The notes under the pieces were generated by a model. It was not told the origin of the DNA. It did no database searches and saw only the letters and a program-made list of their open reading frames with translations. From Vibrio lentus (GTDB lineage Bacteria; Pseudomonadota; Gammaproteobacteria; Enterobacterales; Vibrionaceae): a DNA stretch of 64,000 bases. Position 1 is the first letter of the stretch, and the number at the start of each line of letters is the position of its first letter. The translations under genes were made by a program, and so were the position numbers. The DNA lies in the NCBI RefSeq assembly GCF_002875945.1, contig NZ_MCZK01000149.1:1-64000 (forward strand), given 5' to 3'. Of this stretch, positions 44,007 through 53,400 are shown piece by piece.

Positions 44007-45626
44007 TTAAACCTTAAAGTACTTCAATTGATCAGTAAGGTGCTCTGTGGTGTTGGCCATTTTCTGACTGTCTTCTGCTAGTGACTGTGAAGCTTGCAGT
44101 ACTTCGTTAGCCGCCAGATGAATCCCAGTGACACTTTCACTCATTTCAGTTGCTACCGTGCTCTGTTGCTCCGAGGCTGCAGCAATTTGAGCCACCATGT
44201 CGTTGGCGTTGTGTAGCTCATTTACAATAACATCCAGTTGTTGGCGCGTTTCATTCGAGGCCACAACACTGTGGTCCACTTTCTCGTTGCTGCTTTGCAT
44301 TGCTTTAAAGGTGCGCTCGGCTTGTTGAGTGAGTTTCTCAATTGTCGATTGCACTTCATTGGTTGAGTTCTGAGTACGACTCGCAAGGTTACGAACTTCG
44401 TCTGCCACAACCGCGAACCCTCTACCTTGCTCACCTGCACGTGCCGCTTCTATCGCCGCATTGAGCGCTAGTAAGTTTGTTTGTTCTGATACATCACGGA
44501 TCACGCTGACCACTTGGCTTATCTCGCTAACACCGGATTGTAGGTCTCTTACCAATTTGTTAGCCGTAGAGATGTTTTCTGAAACTTGAGAGATGGTTTT
44601 AGACGTAACCTGCATGTTCTCATCGTTTTGATTGGCATGATCGACGACTTTATTGGTGCTCGCCGCTGTGTTCTCCGCATTAACCGCGACATCTGAAATA
44701 GTGGCGCTCATTTCTGTCATCGCAGTAGATAGTAATTCCAGCTGCGCGTGCTGCGAATTGACACTGGTCGCCGCCTCTTCACTCGCTTGTGCAATGTGAC
44801 TTGCCATGTTGCTCGATAGATCCGCAGATTCATTGGCGGTACGTAGCGTGCTTTGCAGCTTATCAAGCATGGTATCGATCTGCTGGCTCATGTCTCCTAG
44901 TTCGTCTTTACGCGTCATGTTCATACGTACACGCAGGTCGCCATCGGCAATCTTATGGGTGTTATCGATAAGCTTATTGAGAGGCACAAGGATGTTATTA
45001 GATATCGCGTAGCCCATCGCAAACAGTAGGCCAGACAACACAACCGCAACCATGCCTTCCTTAATCGCCAACGCGTAGAACGCATCTTGGATATCCGCGA
45101 CCAATATTCCAGAACCTAGCACCCAATTCCATTTAGGGAACAGTTGTACGTAGGAGATCTTGTCTTTCAACTCTCCATTCGGGCTCTTCCATTGGTAATC
45201 AAGAAAGCCTTTCTGTTGCGCAGTTTGAGAAATGGTCACCATCTCACGCCAGTGATACTTGCCCGCGCCATCTCTTAAGTTACCCGCGTTCTTGCCATTG
45301 AGCTCTGGCTTAAGTGGATGACTAATGATGTTGAGTTGCTGGTTTAGGATCCAAAAATAGTTGGTGCTGTCATAGCGAAGCGTTTCAATGGCTTGCAGTG
45401 CTTGTTTCTTTGCTGTCTCTTCGCCAAGAACATTTCGTTGGTCATAATAGTGTTGAGCTAGGCTGACCGCTGTTTCGACTTGAGCACTGAGTTTATCTTG
45501 CCGCTCTTCCATGGAGCTAGCGCGCTGTTGCATTAGATTAAAAGTGGATGCCATTACCAATAGAACAACCGATAAAATGACGATGGATACGAGTTTTGAT
45601 TTGATAGATAAGTTACTTAATTTCAT
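44007..45626 (-). CDS. methyl-accepting chemotaxis protein with single Cache domain
   Basis: A 539-aa chemoreceptor. Transmembrane helix 1 (about 11-30) and TM2 (about 190-208) flank a small periplasmic sCache_2 domain with [20 protein letters not shown] and HWREMV, read in parts; this type often binds short organic acids. HAMP lies at about 208-262. The signalling tip [19 protein letters not shown] with [15 protein letters not shown] is intact. No pentapeptide at the C-terminus (QLKYFKV). Ligand is not determined. Confidence 0.92.
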   Translation of the reverse strand: MKLSNLSIKSKLVSIVILSVVLLVMASTFNLMQQRASSMEERQDKLSAQVETAVSLAQHYYDQRNVLGEETAKKQALQAIETLRYDSTNYFWILNQQLNIISHPLKPELNGKNAGNLRDGAGKYHWREMVTISQTAQQKGFLDYQWKSPNGELKDKISYVQLFPKWNWVLGSGILVADIQDAFYALAIKEGMVAVVLSGLLFAMGYAISNNILVPLNKLIDNTHKIADGDLRVRMNMTRKDELGDMSQQIDTMLDKLQSTLRTANESADLSSNMASHIAQASEEAATSVNSQHAQLELLSTAMTEMSATISDVAVNAENTAASTNKVVDHANQNDENMQVTSKTISQVSENISTANKLVRDLQSGVSEISQVVSVIRDVSEQTNLLALNAAIEAARAGEQGRGFAVVADEVRNLASRTQNSTNEVQSTIEKLTQQAERTFKAMQSSNEKVDHSVVASNETRQQLDVIVNELHNANDMVAQIAAASEQQSTVATEMSESVTGIHLAANEVLQASQSLAEDSQKMANTTEHLTDQLKYFKV

Positions 45627-45901
45627 AGCTGACTGACTTTATTATTTGTTTTGATTATGGATTTTCGACCAAGTTATCAAAATTTCGGACAGTTCAGATG
45701 ATATGCATCAAGATCGAAAGATATACACTGTGTTACATAGCCAAAAGGAGGTACTCGTCAAACAGGCAGGTGTTGAGGTTTTCGTAATACTAGATATTTA
45801 ATAATTGATTGATATCAAGATATGTTTAGATTGAAGCTATAAATACAGCTTACTTTCATTTATATGGTATGATGTTCTCAAAGATAAATTAGAGATGAAA
45901 A

Positions 45902-46588
45902 ATGAAAAACCATATACTTGTCCCGTTAATATTCGTAACCCTCTCAGGCTGCGCAGCATCAATCCCCCAGAATGCTAAAACTGAAGTTAAATCTTTTAGC
46001 ACGCCCAAAATCAGTGTTCTTACAAGTGCTTATGTTGGCGACTTTATGATTGACCAAGGAAAAGCTACAACTAAAAAATATCTGACTGTTCACCAGTCTA
46101 TTGATGGCGCCTTCTATAATATAAGTCAAGGCTCATATGTTGAAATGGGCTACGATGGGAAGAAATCATGGTTCAACATTTATTCGACTAATGGAGGACT
46201 CGTTTCTCCAGGGGCTTTTGTAGATCCACCTTATGCATTATCTGTGGACGAAACGAAGCAGGTTTGTGTTTCTTCTGTGATAGCAAAAGAAGTAAAATGC
46301 TATGAAGGAACGTCTAATATTGAAGATAAAACAATCAATGATAGCGCGAGCTTTCGCCAAACGTTGATATATAACGGTTCTGTGGGAACAAAGTTAAACA
46401 TTTCATACCGAGAATTTACCAATGATATGGCTCGCGGGGCTTTCACTAATGATGTTGAGTACGATATGTCAAAATCAAACCTTATTAATTACAAAGGTGC
46501 TCGAATCGAAGTTCTAAATTATGACAATAGCTCTATCGAATTCAAAGTGTTGAAACATTTTAGAGAAAATGTGTCAGTAACATTCTAA
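45902..46588 (+). CDS. putative lipoprotein, unknown function
   Basis: A 228-aa protein with a type II signal: MKNHILVPLIFVTLSGC, lipobox LSGC (Cys17), so probably outer-membrane anchored. Three further cysteines occur, two of them close together (VCVSSVIAKEVKCYEG). The predicted fold is beta-rich. I do not recognise a family. Visually more AT-rich than its neighbours, with its own AT-rich leader; it separates the chemoreceptor from the histidine kinase and may be an acquired gene. Confidence 0.65.
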   Translation: MKNHILVPLIFVTLSGCAASIPQNAKTEVKSFSTPKISVLTSAYVGDFMIDQGKATTKKYLTVHQSIDGAFYNISQGSYVEMGYDGKKSWFNIYSTNGGLVSPGAFVDPPYALSVDETKQVCVSSVIAKEVKCYEGTSNIEDKTINDSASFRQTLIYNGSVGTKLNISYREFTNDMARGAFTNDVEYDMSKSNLINYKGARIEVLNYDNSSIEFKVLKHFRENVSVTF

Positions 46589-46612
46589 AAAAGACTAAGC
46601 TGTTAAAAACCA

Positions 46613-46655
46613 AACTCACTCGGGAGTCCCAACAATCGAGTGAGTTATACAGTTA
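46613..46655. terminator. stem-loop between the lipoprotein and the histidine kinase
   Basis: AACTCACTCG (46613-46622) pairs with CGAGTGAGTT (46637-46646) around a 14-nt loop, with ATATTTTTGC a few bases after. A convergent terminator candidate. Confidence 0.65.
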
Positions 46656-46670
46656 TATTTTTGCTTAAAC

Positions 46671-48698
46671 TTATAGATTTGATACTAGCAATTGAGGCGT
46701 GGCTTTTTGTTGAAGATAGATACTAAAGCGGCTCCCTTTACCCACTTCAGATTCAACACGTATTTCACCGCCGGTTTGGCTCAAGATACTTTGAGATACC
46801 GACAAGCCTAAGCCTGTACCGTCTCGTTTGGTGGTATAGAAAGGCGAAAAGATGCGTTTCAATTGCTCTTCTTTGATACCACAGCCTTCATCTTCAACAT
46901 GAACAATAGCACCGTGAGATACACCATTTTCAACCCAGTCTTCACTTGAGATAGTCAATGTGCCCTTTCCGTCCATAGCGTGAATCGCATTCATCTGTAG
47001 GTTAACCAGAATCTGTAGCAATTGGTTGCGGTTCACTTCGACAGACGTTTTCGCGTGCAGTTGGGAAACGTACACAATGCCTTTCTTCTTAGCACCTGTT
47101 TTGACAAGCGTAATACTCTCATCAACTATTGGATTGATGTGCTGCCAAGTGATCTCATCTTGTACGCCACCATGACGGCTATATTGAAGCAGGCTTCGTG
47201 TGATATTTCGGATTCGGTCGATCTGCTCCATGATCGCGTGGACTTCTTCGTCTACACGAGCCACTTCGTCACCGAGTTCAAACTTCATCAATTCGACGTT
47301 GCCAAGAATCACCGCCGTCGGGTTATTAATCTCATGGGCGATGCCCGCGGTTAATTCACCTAACGCGGCTAATTTTTCATTGACCACCAGCTTGTCTCGA
47401 GCTTGATTCAACAGCTTGATATGCAGTTCGAGCTCTTCGGTTTTTTCTTTCAAACTAGCTGTTCGAGAATGAACCTTACATTCGAGTTCTGAAGCGGCTT
47501 GTTGGATCTCTTGATTACGTTCGTGTAGCAAATCTAACATCTTGTCGAATTGCTTAGCGAGCAAAGTAAGTTCGTGTTGATCGTTTAAACCCAACGTGCC
47601 AATTCGCTTGTCTTGCCCCATCTGGACTAGCTTTACGACTTTATGAATGCGTTCAATAGGATTGAAAAGATCACGCGCACCACGATGAACGATCAAACCA
47701 GAAGCCAGTAACAACAACACAATCGTTATGCTGATTTCACCAAGGTTAGTTAAATACGTTTCGACTAATGGCCAAATCAAATAACCGGTATAAAGCATGC
47801 CGATGACATTATCGAATTGGTCATGAATCGGTTGATACGCGGTGATGTACCAAGCGTCGTAAACGTAAGCACGATCCAACCACTCTTTACCCTCGTTTAA
47901 CACTTTTGAGTGAACCTCATGTGAAACACGAGTACCGATTGCGCGCCCTGCACTTTCTTCGCTACTCAGTGGTACATTTGTGCTGACACGAAGGTCATCA
48001 AGGAAAACCGTGACCGTACCAATACGACGATTAAAACCATCGCGTTGCGGATAAATTAGGTTACTGATCTGATCAACTAACTGCGTGCTGTTATTAAGCA
48101 GGATCCCGCCATCGAGAAAGCCAATCACGTGATCATTCTTGTCTCGAATCGACACCACGGTGCGGCTAACTAAACCCCGAGTTTCAACATTTTGGCTATT
48201 GAGCATTGGGACTTCGGCTTGTCTTGCAAGGTTTTGGTCTAGTTCGTTGAGTTCGTTTTGGCTTAATACACTAAAGAACGACTCTTTGTGGGTCAGGTTG
48301 AGGTATTCCAGTTTCTTTTCCATGCTCTCGACGCTACGCCAGCGTAAAAAATCAAGTTCATAGCGAGATTTGTTTTCAGAAACCCAGCGCGTGAGCTCTT
48401 CTTTCGAAATATCACTCGTGAGTTTGATTCGGAAGTTGTAAGACTCGGCAAAGGCTTGAACGTTATAGGCCTGTTGGTTTTGAATCAGATGAATACTGTT
48501 GTCTGCAACATCCAAACGCTCATCAACATCGATCAATGCGCCCTGCCATGTGTAATGAACAGACCAGTACAAAGTGATCGCAACCAGAGCACATAAAGTT
48601 AAGATGATCGGCGCAGACGTTAAAAATAGCAGGCGATAACGCACCATGGTTCTGAATCGGAACGCCCACTTTGACCACCATTGACGTCTAATCGGCAT
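46671..48698 (-). CDS. membrane sensor histidine kinase with Cache domain (DctB-like)
   Basis: A 675-aa kinase. TM1 (about 29-48) and TM2 (about 320-338) bracket a large periplasmic Cache-type domain (about 50-318) with VIGFLDGGILLNN and VIGMLYTGYLIWP typical of double-Cache sensors. HAMP (about 338-392), a coiled coil (about 395-440), HisKA with His455 (GIAHEINNPTAV) and HATPase with NLQMNAIHAMDG, EDEGCGI and GTGLGLSVSQ follow. Last gene of the operon: it overlaps the regulator gene by 11 nt. In V. cholerae an equivalent pair lies between FDH/tup genes. I propose formate or another small acid as signal, without proof. Confidence 0.9.
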   Translation of the reverse strand: MPIRRQWWSKWAFRFRTMVRYRLLFLTSAPIILTLCALVAITLYWSVHYTWQGALIDVDERLDVADNSIHLIQNQQAYNVQAFAESYNFRIKLTSDISKEELTRWVSENKSRYELDFLRWRSVESMEKKLEYLNLTHKESFFSVLSQNELNELDQNLARQAEVPMLNSQNVETRGLVSRTVVSIRDKNDHVIGFLDGGILLNNSTQLVDQISNLIYPQRDGFNRRIGTVTVFLDDLRVSTNVPLSSEESAGRAIGTRVSHEVHSKVLNEGKEWLDRAYVYDAWYITAYQPIHDQFDNVIGMLYTGYLIWPLVETYLTNLGEISITIVLLLLASGLIVHRGARDLFNPIERIHKVVKLVQMGQDKRIGTLGLNDQHELTLLAKQFDKMLDLLHERNQEIQQAASELECKVHSRTASLKEKTEELELHIKLLNQARDKLVVNEKLAALGELTAGIAHEINNPTAVILGNVELMKFELGDEVARVDEEVHAIMEQIDRIRNITRSLLQYSRHGGVQDEITWQHINPIVDESITLVKTGAKKKGIVYVSQLHAKTSVEVNRNQLLQILVNLQMNAIHAMDGKGTLTISSEDWVENGVSHGAIVHVEDEGCGIKEEQLKRIFSPFYTTKRDGTGLGLSVSQSILSQTGGEIRVESEVGKGSRFSIYLQQKATPQLLVSNL

Positions 48699-50151
48699 AT
48701 TCAGAGCCTTCTGTATTCCACTCTTTGTATTTACGCTCTAACGTTTTACGAGCAACGCCAAGATCTCGAGACGCCGCTGATTTGTTTCCATCATGAAAAC
48801 TAACCAACTGTTCTATATGTGCTTTCTCAACATCTTTGAGCGTCCAAGTGTTCGGATAACCTTCAACGGCATCATTGTTATCCAAATTAGGCAATTCAGC
48901 ACCGTGTGACACCGTCACTGAAATGCTGGTGGGTGCTGGGTCACCGTTAATCTCACGCCAATAGTGAGCAGGTGGCTTGTCTAATAAGATGCAACGTTCG
49001 ACCAAGTTTTTAAGTTCACGAATATTTCCTGGCCACTCGTATTCGTTCATCGCCAAGATATCTTCATGCGCCCAGTTTGGAACCGGTACACCCAGTTCAC
49101 TCGATAATAGACGGGTGAAATATGGAACCAACTCAATCAGATCCGATGGACGTTCTCTTAATGGCACGACATCAATCTTGAGTACATTGAGTCGGTAGAA
49201 CAGATCGCGGCGGAAGTGTCCTTTGTCGACCTCTTCTTGAAGGTTTCGGTTGGTTGCTGCGACAACACGTACATCGACCGCGATCTCTTTCTCACTGCCT
49301 ACCGGACGAATTGTGCGTTGTTCTAAAACGCGTAAAAGCGCTGCTTGCATTGGCAGTGGCATTTCCCCGATTTCATCAAGGAACAGTGTGCCGCCACTTG
49401 CGACTCTAAATAGGCCTTCTCGGTTCTTCTTCGCACCAGTAAAGGCACCAGAGGTGTGGCCAAACAATTCACTTTCTAAAAGCTCAGGAGCAATCGCTCC
49501 ACAGTTGATTGGCACAAATGGCCCTGTTCGTTTGCTGGCTTCATGCACGCCACGGGCAACTAACTCTTTACCCGTCCCCGACTCACCTTCAATTAATACC
49601 GAAGCTCTCGATGGTGCGAATTGACTGATGAGTTGTTTAAGCTGTTTGGTTTTATCTGAGTTGCCGATCAGTTCAGTTTTGATATGACGGCTAACATCGC
49701 GCTTCAACGCGTATTGCATTCTTTGGTCTAGGCGCTTGTCCATACAACGAAGTACGGCTTTTATCATCTGTTCTAAGTTGAAAGGCTTCAAAATAAAATC
49801 AGAGGCGCCAAGTTTGAGTGCAGAGATGGTCATTTCGAGATCAGCATAACCCGTCATAAAAATAACATCGGCGCGTTTGTCGGCGTCGTTGAATACTTCT
49901 TCCCATTCAATGCCAGAACGACCTGGGAGATTGATATCAAGCACGATCAAATCGAAATGTTCGTTACAACGCAGAACCTCGGCTTCTTCTACCGAACCGG
50001 CACTGGATACCTTGCCAAAATACTTACCTAGTGCTTTCTTAAGAATAGCCTGCATACCAATTTCATCGTCGACCACCAAGACAGAAAATGCCTGATATTG
50101 AGTCAATGTGTTGGAGTTGAGGTTAGAGGCGCTTGAACTAGGTAAAGACAT
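48688..50151 (-). CDS. sigma-54-dependent NtrC-family response regulator
   Basis: A 487-aa transcription activator. Receiver (about 21-137) with phospho-acceptor Asp72 (VLDINLPG). The AAA+ domain (about 160-390) has Walker A GESGTGKE (189-196) and the sigma-54-contacting loop GAFTGA (235-240). A Fis-type HTH lies at about 445-482 (NKSAASRDLGVARKTLERKYK). The ATG at 50151 (MSLPSSSAS) is chosen; an in-frame start at 50217 would put coding DNA over a palindromic box. Divergent from tupA, with two GGGACA-type palindromes and a sigma-54 promoter between. I propose it controls itself, tup and fdh. Confidence 0.93.
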   Translation of the reverse strand: MSLPSSSASNLNSNTLTQYQAFSVLVVDDEIGMQAILKKALGKYFGKVSSAGSVEEAEVLRCNEHFDLIVLDINLPGRSGIEWEEVFNDADKRADVIFMTGYADLEMTISALKLGASDFILKPFNLEQMIKAVLRCMDKRLDQRMQYALKRDVSRHIKTELIGNSDKTKQLKQLISQFAPSRASVLIEGESGTGKELVARGVHEASKRTGPFVPINCGAIAPELLESELFGHTSGAFTGAKKNREGLFRVASGGTLFLDEIGEMPLPMQAALLRVLEQRTIRPVGSEKEIAVDVRVVAATNRNLQEEVDKGHFRRDLFYRLNVLKIDVVPLRERPSDLIELVPYFTRLLSSELGVPVPNWAHEDILAMNEYEWPGNIRELKNLVERCILLDKPPAHYWREINGDPAPTSISVTVSHGAELPNLDNNDAVEGYPNTWTLKDVEKAHIEQLVSFHDGNKSAASRDLGVARKTLERKYKEWNTEGSEYAD

Positions 50152-50175
50152 AATGATCAGCCGATAGGGAAAGTT

Positions 50176-50190
50176 GGGACAGAGTGTACC
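50176..50190. promoter_or_regulatory. palindromic box tup-1 (candidate enhancer)
   Basis: GGGACA-GAG-TGTACC matches GGGACA-N3-TGTCCC at 11 of 12 arm positions. It is 25 bp upstream of the regulator ATG and about 135 bp upstream of the tupA sigma-54 promoter, so it could serve autoregulation and activation. Confidence 0.7.
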
Positions 50191-50220
50191 AATTAACCTT
50201 TTACGCAACAGGGTCAATGT

Positions 50221-50235
50221 GCGACATTTTGTCCT
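50221..50235. promoter_or_regulatory. palindromic box tup-2 (candidate enhancer)
   Basis: GCGACA-TTT-TGTCCT matches the palindrome consensus at 10 of 12 arm positions. Its centre is 45 bp from box tup-1, and it is about 90 bp upstream of the tupA sigma-54 promoter, a standard enhancer distance. Confidence 0.7.
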
Positions 50236-50323
50236 AGCTCATGTTTTGTTTTAATTTATGAGGTCAAAAGGCGCAGTTTCGTTCGAAATAACAGCAATTT
50301 AATGAGATCTGATGCATGATTTA

Positions 50324-50340
50324 TTGGCACTAACATTGCT
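50324..50340 (+). promoter_or_regulatory. sigma-54 promoter of tupA
   Basis: TTGGCAC-TAACA-TTGCT is an exact match to the sigma-54 consensus. Predicted start is near 50351, about 104 nt before the tupA ATG. Confidence 0.92.
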
Positions 50341-50454
50341 TATAAGGTGATGATTTCTAATTACAAAAATTAGCATCGTATGAACATGACCTTCTTTGAG
50401 CCCCTTGAAGTTGAAGGCGTGTCATTCATTTATAACAGAATGGACATAATAATA

Positions 50455-51261
50455 ATGAAAGCAATTCCCTTAACTATTGCCGCTCTATCTATCGTCAGTT
50501 ACTCGGCTAGCAGCGCAGAAGACACCACCCACATCAAACTTGCGACAACAACAAGCACGTATCACTCTGGCCTACTAGACTACTTATTACCTGAGTTTGA
50601 AAAAGACTCTGGTATTAAGGTCGACGTTCTTGCGGCAGGTACGGGTAAATCACTTCGTATGGGTGAGAACGGCGATGTTGATCTGGTGATGACTCACGCA
50701 CCTAAGGCAGAAGCGAATTTCGTTGAACAAGGCTACGGCGTTCTACCTCGTAAACTGATGTATAACGACTTTGTTATCGTAGGCCCACAAGCTGATCCAG
50801 CACACATTGAATCTCAAAAAGCAGTGGCTGATGTGTTCAAAGCGATTGCAACAAACAATGTGACGTTCGTTTCTCGTGGTGATGATTCTGGTACTCACAA
50901 AAAAGAGATGGGCATCTGGGCACAAACCAAAATGGAACCAAACTTCGGTGGTTACCGCAGTGTTGGTCAAGGCATGGGCCCTACTCTGAACATGGCGTCT
51001 GAAATGCAAGGCTACACCATGACAGACCGTGGTACTTGGTTAGCTTACCAAAACAAACTTGACCTCAAAGTATTGTTCCAAGGTGATAAGAACCTATTCA
51101 ACCCATACCAAGTGATTCTAGTAAACCCAGAGCGTTACCCGACCATCAATTACCAAGCAGCGAAAGTATTCAGTGATTGGCTGGTTAACCCTAAAGGACA
51201 AAAACTGATTAACGACTTCAAGCTACACGGTAAACAGTTGTTTGTTGCTAGCGCTGAATAG
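50455..51261 (+). CDS. tupA: tungstate ABC transporter substrate-binding protein TupA
   Basis: A 268-aa periplasmic oxyanion-binding protein. Signal peptide about 1-21 (MKAIPLTIAALSIVSYSASSA). The mature protein begins EDTTHIKLATTTST; the TTTS element is the TupA signature for tungstate (ModA has another motif). Conserved regions DVDLVMTHAPKAE and SRGDDSGTHKKE follow. ATG 50455 was chosen because upstream in-frame codons encode no signal. Driven by a perfect sigma-54 promoter. Tungstate over molybdate is by family signature. Confidence 0.93.
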   Translation: MKAIPLTIAALSIVSYSASSAEDTTHIKLATTTSTYHSGLLDYLLPEFEKDSGIKVDVLAAGTGKSLRMGENGDVDLVMTHAPKAEANFVEQGYGVLPRKLMYNDFVIVGPQADPAHIESQKAVADVFKAIATNNVTFVSRGDDSGTHKKEMGIWAQTKMEPNFGGYRSVGQGMGPTLNMASEMQGYTMTDRGTWLAYQNKLDLKVLFQGDKNLFNPYQVILVNPERYPTINYQAAKVFSDWLVNPKGQKLINDFKLHGKQLFVASAE

Positions 51262-51270
51262 TCGTCATTG

Positions 51271-51353
51271 CACTATTCTTACAGGGTGAATAGTGAACTC
51301 GAAAAGAATCAATAGCTGACTCACCCTGTTTCACATACCCAGTGTCAGCTATT
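51271..51353 (+). ncRNA. competing inverted repeats in the tupA-tupB gap (possible RNA switch)
   Basis: Segment CACTATTC (51271-51278) can pair with GAATAGTG (51288-51295), and its inner part with an earlier GAATAGT (51256-51262) over the tupA stop codon. ACAGGGTGA (51281-51289) pairs with TCACCCTGT (51321-51329). AATAGCTGAC (51311-51320) pairs with GTCAGCTATT (51344-51353). The pairs interlock, so not all can form at once unless pseudoknotted. No U-run terminator is seen. It may stabilise tupA mRNA or control tupBC expression. Confidence 0.5.
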
Positions 51354-51409
51354 ACCAAAATATCAGCATTACTTTTTAAGACTTATTGTCGCTTTAAACG
51401 AGATACTTC

Positions 51410-52108
51410 ATGACCTTATGGCAAACAACGCTTGATGCAATGAACCTACTAGTGAGTTTTGACCACGAACTGTGGAAAATCGTCGCGGTATCCTTCAGCG
51501 TTTCATTGTCCGCCATTTCTCTGGTGATTGTTCCTGCAATCATTATGGCTTTCTTATTGGCTTACACCGAATTCCCCGGTAAATGGGCGCTGCTTTCGGT
51601 AATTAACACCTTACAAGCGATACCAACCGTGGTGATTGGCTTGTTGATGTACATGATGCTCTCTCGTTCTGGCCCACTCGGTGATTGGCAACTGCTGTTC
51701 ACCCAGAAGGCGATGATTCTGGGTCAAATGCTGATCTGTTTCCCGATTCTAGTTGCCATGATGCATGGCGCGCTGCAAGCCAGCGATCGCCGAGCAGTAG
51801 AAACGGCACGTACTCTTGGAGTCTCAACCACTCGAGTCGCGTGTACTTTAATTTGGGAAACACGTTTCCCTCTGTTGGCAGCAACCATTGCGGCATTTTC
51901 ACGCATCGTGACCGAAGTCGGTTGTTCGATGATGGTCGGCGGCAACATTATGGGAATGACACGAAACATCCCAACGGCTATTGCTATGGAAAGTCACAAA
52001 GGCGCATTTGCTCAAGGTGTGGCACTTGGTATGGTTTTATTAGCATTGGCATTAGCCCTTAACTTTTTCCTTTCCAGTGTGAGAGGAAAAGGCTACTTGA
52101 GAACTTAG
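51410..52108 (+). CDS. tupB: tungstate ABC transporter permease TupB
   Basis: A 232-aa inner-membrane permease with about five transmembrane helices and the EAA-type loop AVETARTLGVSTTRVACTLIWE. It resembles the TupB/WtpB class. The gap of 148 nt after tupA contains the interlocking repeats. tupC follows 10 nt after its stop. Confidence 0.92.
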   Translation: MTLWQTTLDAMNLLVSFDHELWKIVAVSFSVSLSAISLVIVPAIIMAFLLAYTEFPGKWALLSVINTLQAIPTVVIGLLMYMMLSRSGPLGDWQLLFTQKAMILGQMLICFPILVAMMHGALQASDRRAVETARTLGVSTTRVACTLIWETRFPLLAATIAAFSRIVTEVGCSMMVGGNIMGMTRNIPTAIAMESHKGAFAQGVALGMVLLALALALNFFLSSVRGKGYLRT

Positions 52109-52118
52109 GAACGCTGTC

Positions 52119-52838
52119 ATGAGTATAAAAATAACAACGCAGCAAATTTCAATGCGCTACAAAGAGCGTGTTTTGTTCCACATCCCAGAACTGTCGATCG
52201 GCCCTAACGATGCTATTTATCTCAAAGGCGATAACGGTGTTGGCAAAACGACCCTACTTAAAATCTTGTCAGGATTGATCAAGCCAAGCTCTGGCCGTAT
52301 TCAGTCTCCGACACAAAGTTGGCAACATAGCCTGTTTCCTAGGCTAAAATTTAAAGACATCATCTATCTACACCAAACCCCTTACCTTTTTGATGGTTCG
52401 GTGTACCAAAATGTCGCTTATGGCATTCGCTTTAACAAAGAGAGCCAAAAAGATAAGCGAGCTCAAATAATTAATGCGTTGAGGATGGTAGGTTTAGAAA
52501 CCCTAGCAGACGAGCACATTTCTGTTTTGTCTGGTGGTGAGCGTCAACGCGTAGCAATGGCACGAGCTTGGATTCTCAAGCCTTCAATTTTGCTGATGGA
52601 CGAACCAAGTGCTTCTTTAGACAAAGAATCTATTGAAAGATTGGTCATTATGGCCGAAGATCTTCTTCAGAGAGGCGCGAGTTTGGTCATCACTAGTCAC
52701 CAAACTAACGCGTTAACCGATTTATGTAAGAAGCAGTGGTGGATCAAAGACAACACCTTGACCGAATCACCGCTTCTGCAAGTTATTAAAAAGAACAAAG
52801 CACAAGAGAATATTTATGCTGCTTCCAACGCAAACTAG
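52119..52838 (+). CDS. tupC: tungstate ABC transporter ATP-binding protein TupC
   Basis: A 239-aa ABC ATPase. Walker [12 protein letters not shown], signature [14 protein letters not shown] and Walker [13 protein letters not shown] are intact. No regulatory TOBE domain, as expected for TupC. It overlaps mobA by 23 nt, so cofactor-synthesis genes are coupled to the transporter. Confidence 0.93.
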   Translation: MSIKITTQQISMRYKERVLFHIPELSIGPNDAIYLKGDNGVGKTTLLKILSGLIKPSSGRIQSPTQSWQHSLFPRLKFKDIIYLHQTPYLFDGSVYQNVAYGIRFNKESQKDKRAQIINALRMVGLETLADEHISVLSGGERQRVAMARAWILKPSILLMDEPSASLDKESIERLVIMAEDLLQRGASLVITSHQTNALTDLCKKQWWIKDNTLTESPLLQVIKKNKAQENIYAASNAN

Positions 52839-53400
52839 TTGGGTTATTTTGGCTGGCGGACAAGCCAGCCGTATGGGCGGAAAAGATAAAGGACTCGTTG
52901 AGCTCAACGGTTCTCCGCTTATTCAATACGTTATAGATAAGCTGTCACAACAAGATGTCAGTATTACCATCAATGCCAATCGTAACCTCGACAGTTACCA
53001 AGCATTTGCTCCGGTTGTTTCCGATTCGTTCCCTGATTATCCTGGTCCTTTGGGTGGCATTCATGCCGGCCTTAAAAATGCGGCTACAGATTGGGTTGGC
53101 TTTGTTCCTTGCGACAGCCCTCAAATCAGTGACGACCTTGTTGAGCGTTTTTGTGCAGCGGTAAAAGAAGACAGCGACATTCTGGTGGCTCACGATGGCG
53201 AATTTAAGCAACCTGTATTCACCCTGTTCCACAAACGTGTTCTTCCAAAATTAGAAGCGTTTTTAGAGCGTGGCGACCGCAAGATCATCTTGCTATACAA
53301 AGAATGTGTGACTGAGTACGTAGATTTTAGCGACGCGCCTAACTGCTTTGTTAATCTCAATACGCCAGAAGAACTCACCCAATTTGGAACGCTTCAATAA
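52816..53400 (+). CDS. mobA: molybdenum cofactor guanylyltransferase MobA
   Basis: A 194-aa nucleotidyltransferase that adds GMP to molybdopterin to make the bis-MGD needed by FdhA. The N-terminal motif [21 protein letters not shown], in part, and the metal-binding [12 protein letters not shown] with VPCDSPQ are complete. It overlaps tupC by 23 nt and the next gene by 1 nt (TAATG). Confidence 0.94.
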   Translation: MLLPTQTSWVILAGGQASRMGGKDKGLVELNGSPLIQYVIDKLSQQDVSITINANRNLDSYQAFAPVVSDSFPDYPGPLGGIHAGLKNAATDWVGFVPCDSPQISDDLVERFCAAVKEDSDILVAHDGEFKQPVFTLFHKRVLPKLEAFLERGDRKIILLYKECVTEYVDFSDAPNCFVNLNTPEELTQFGTLQ

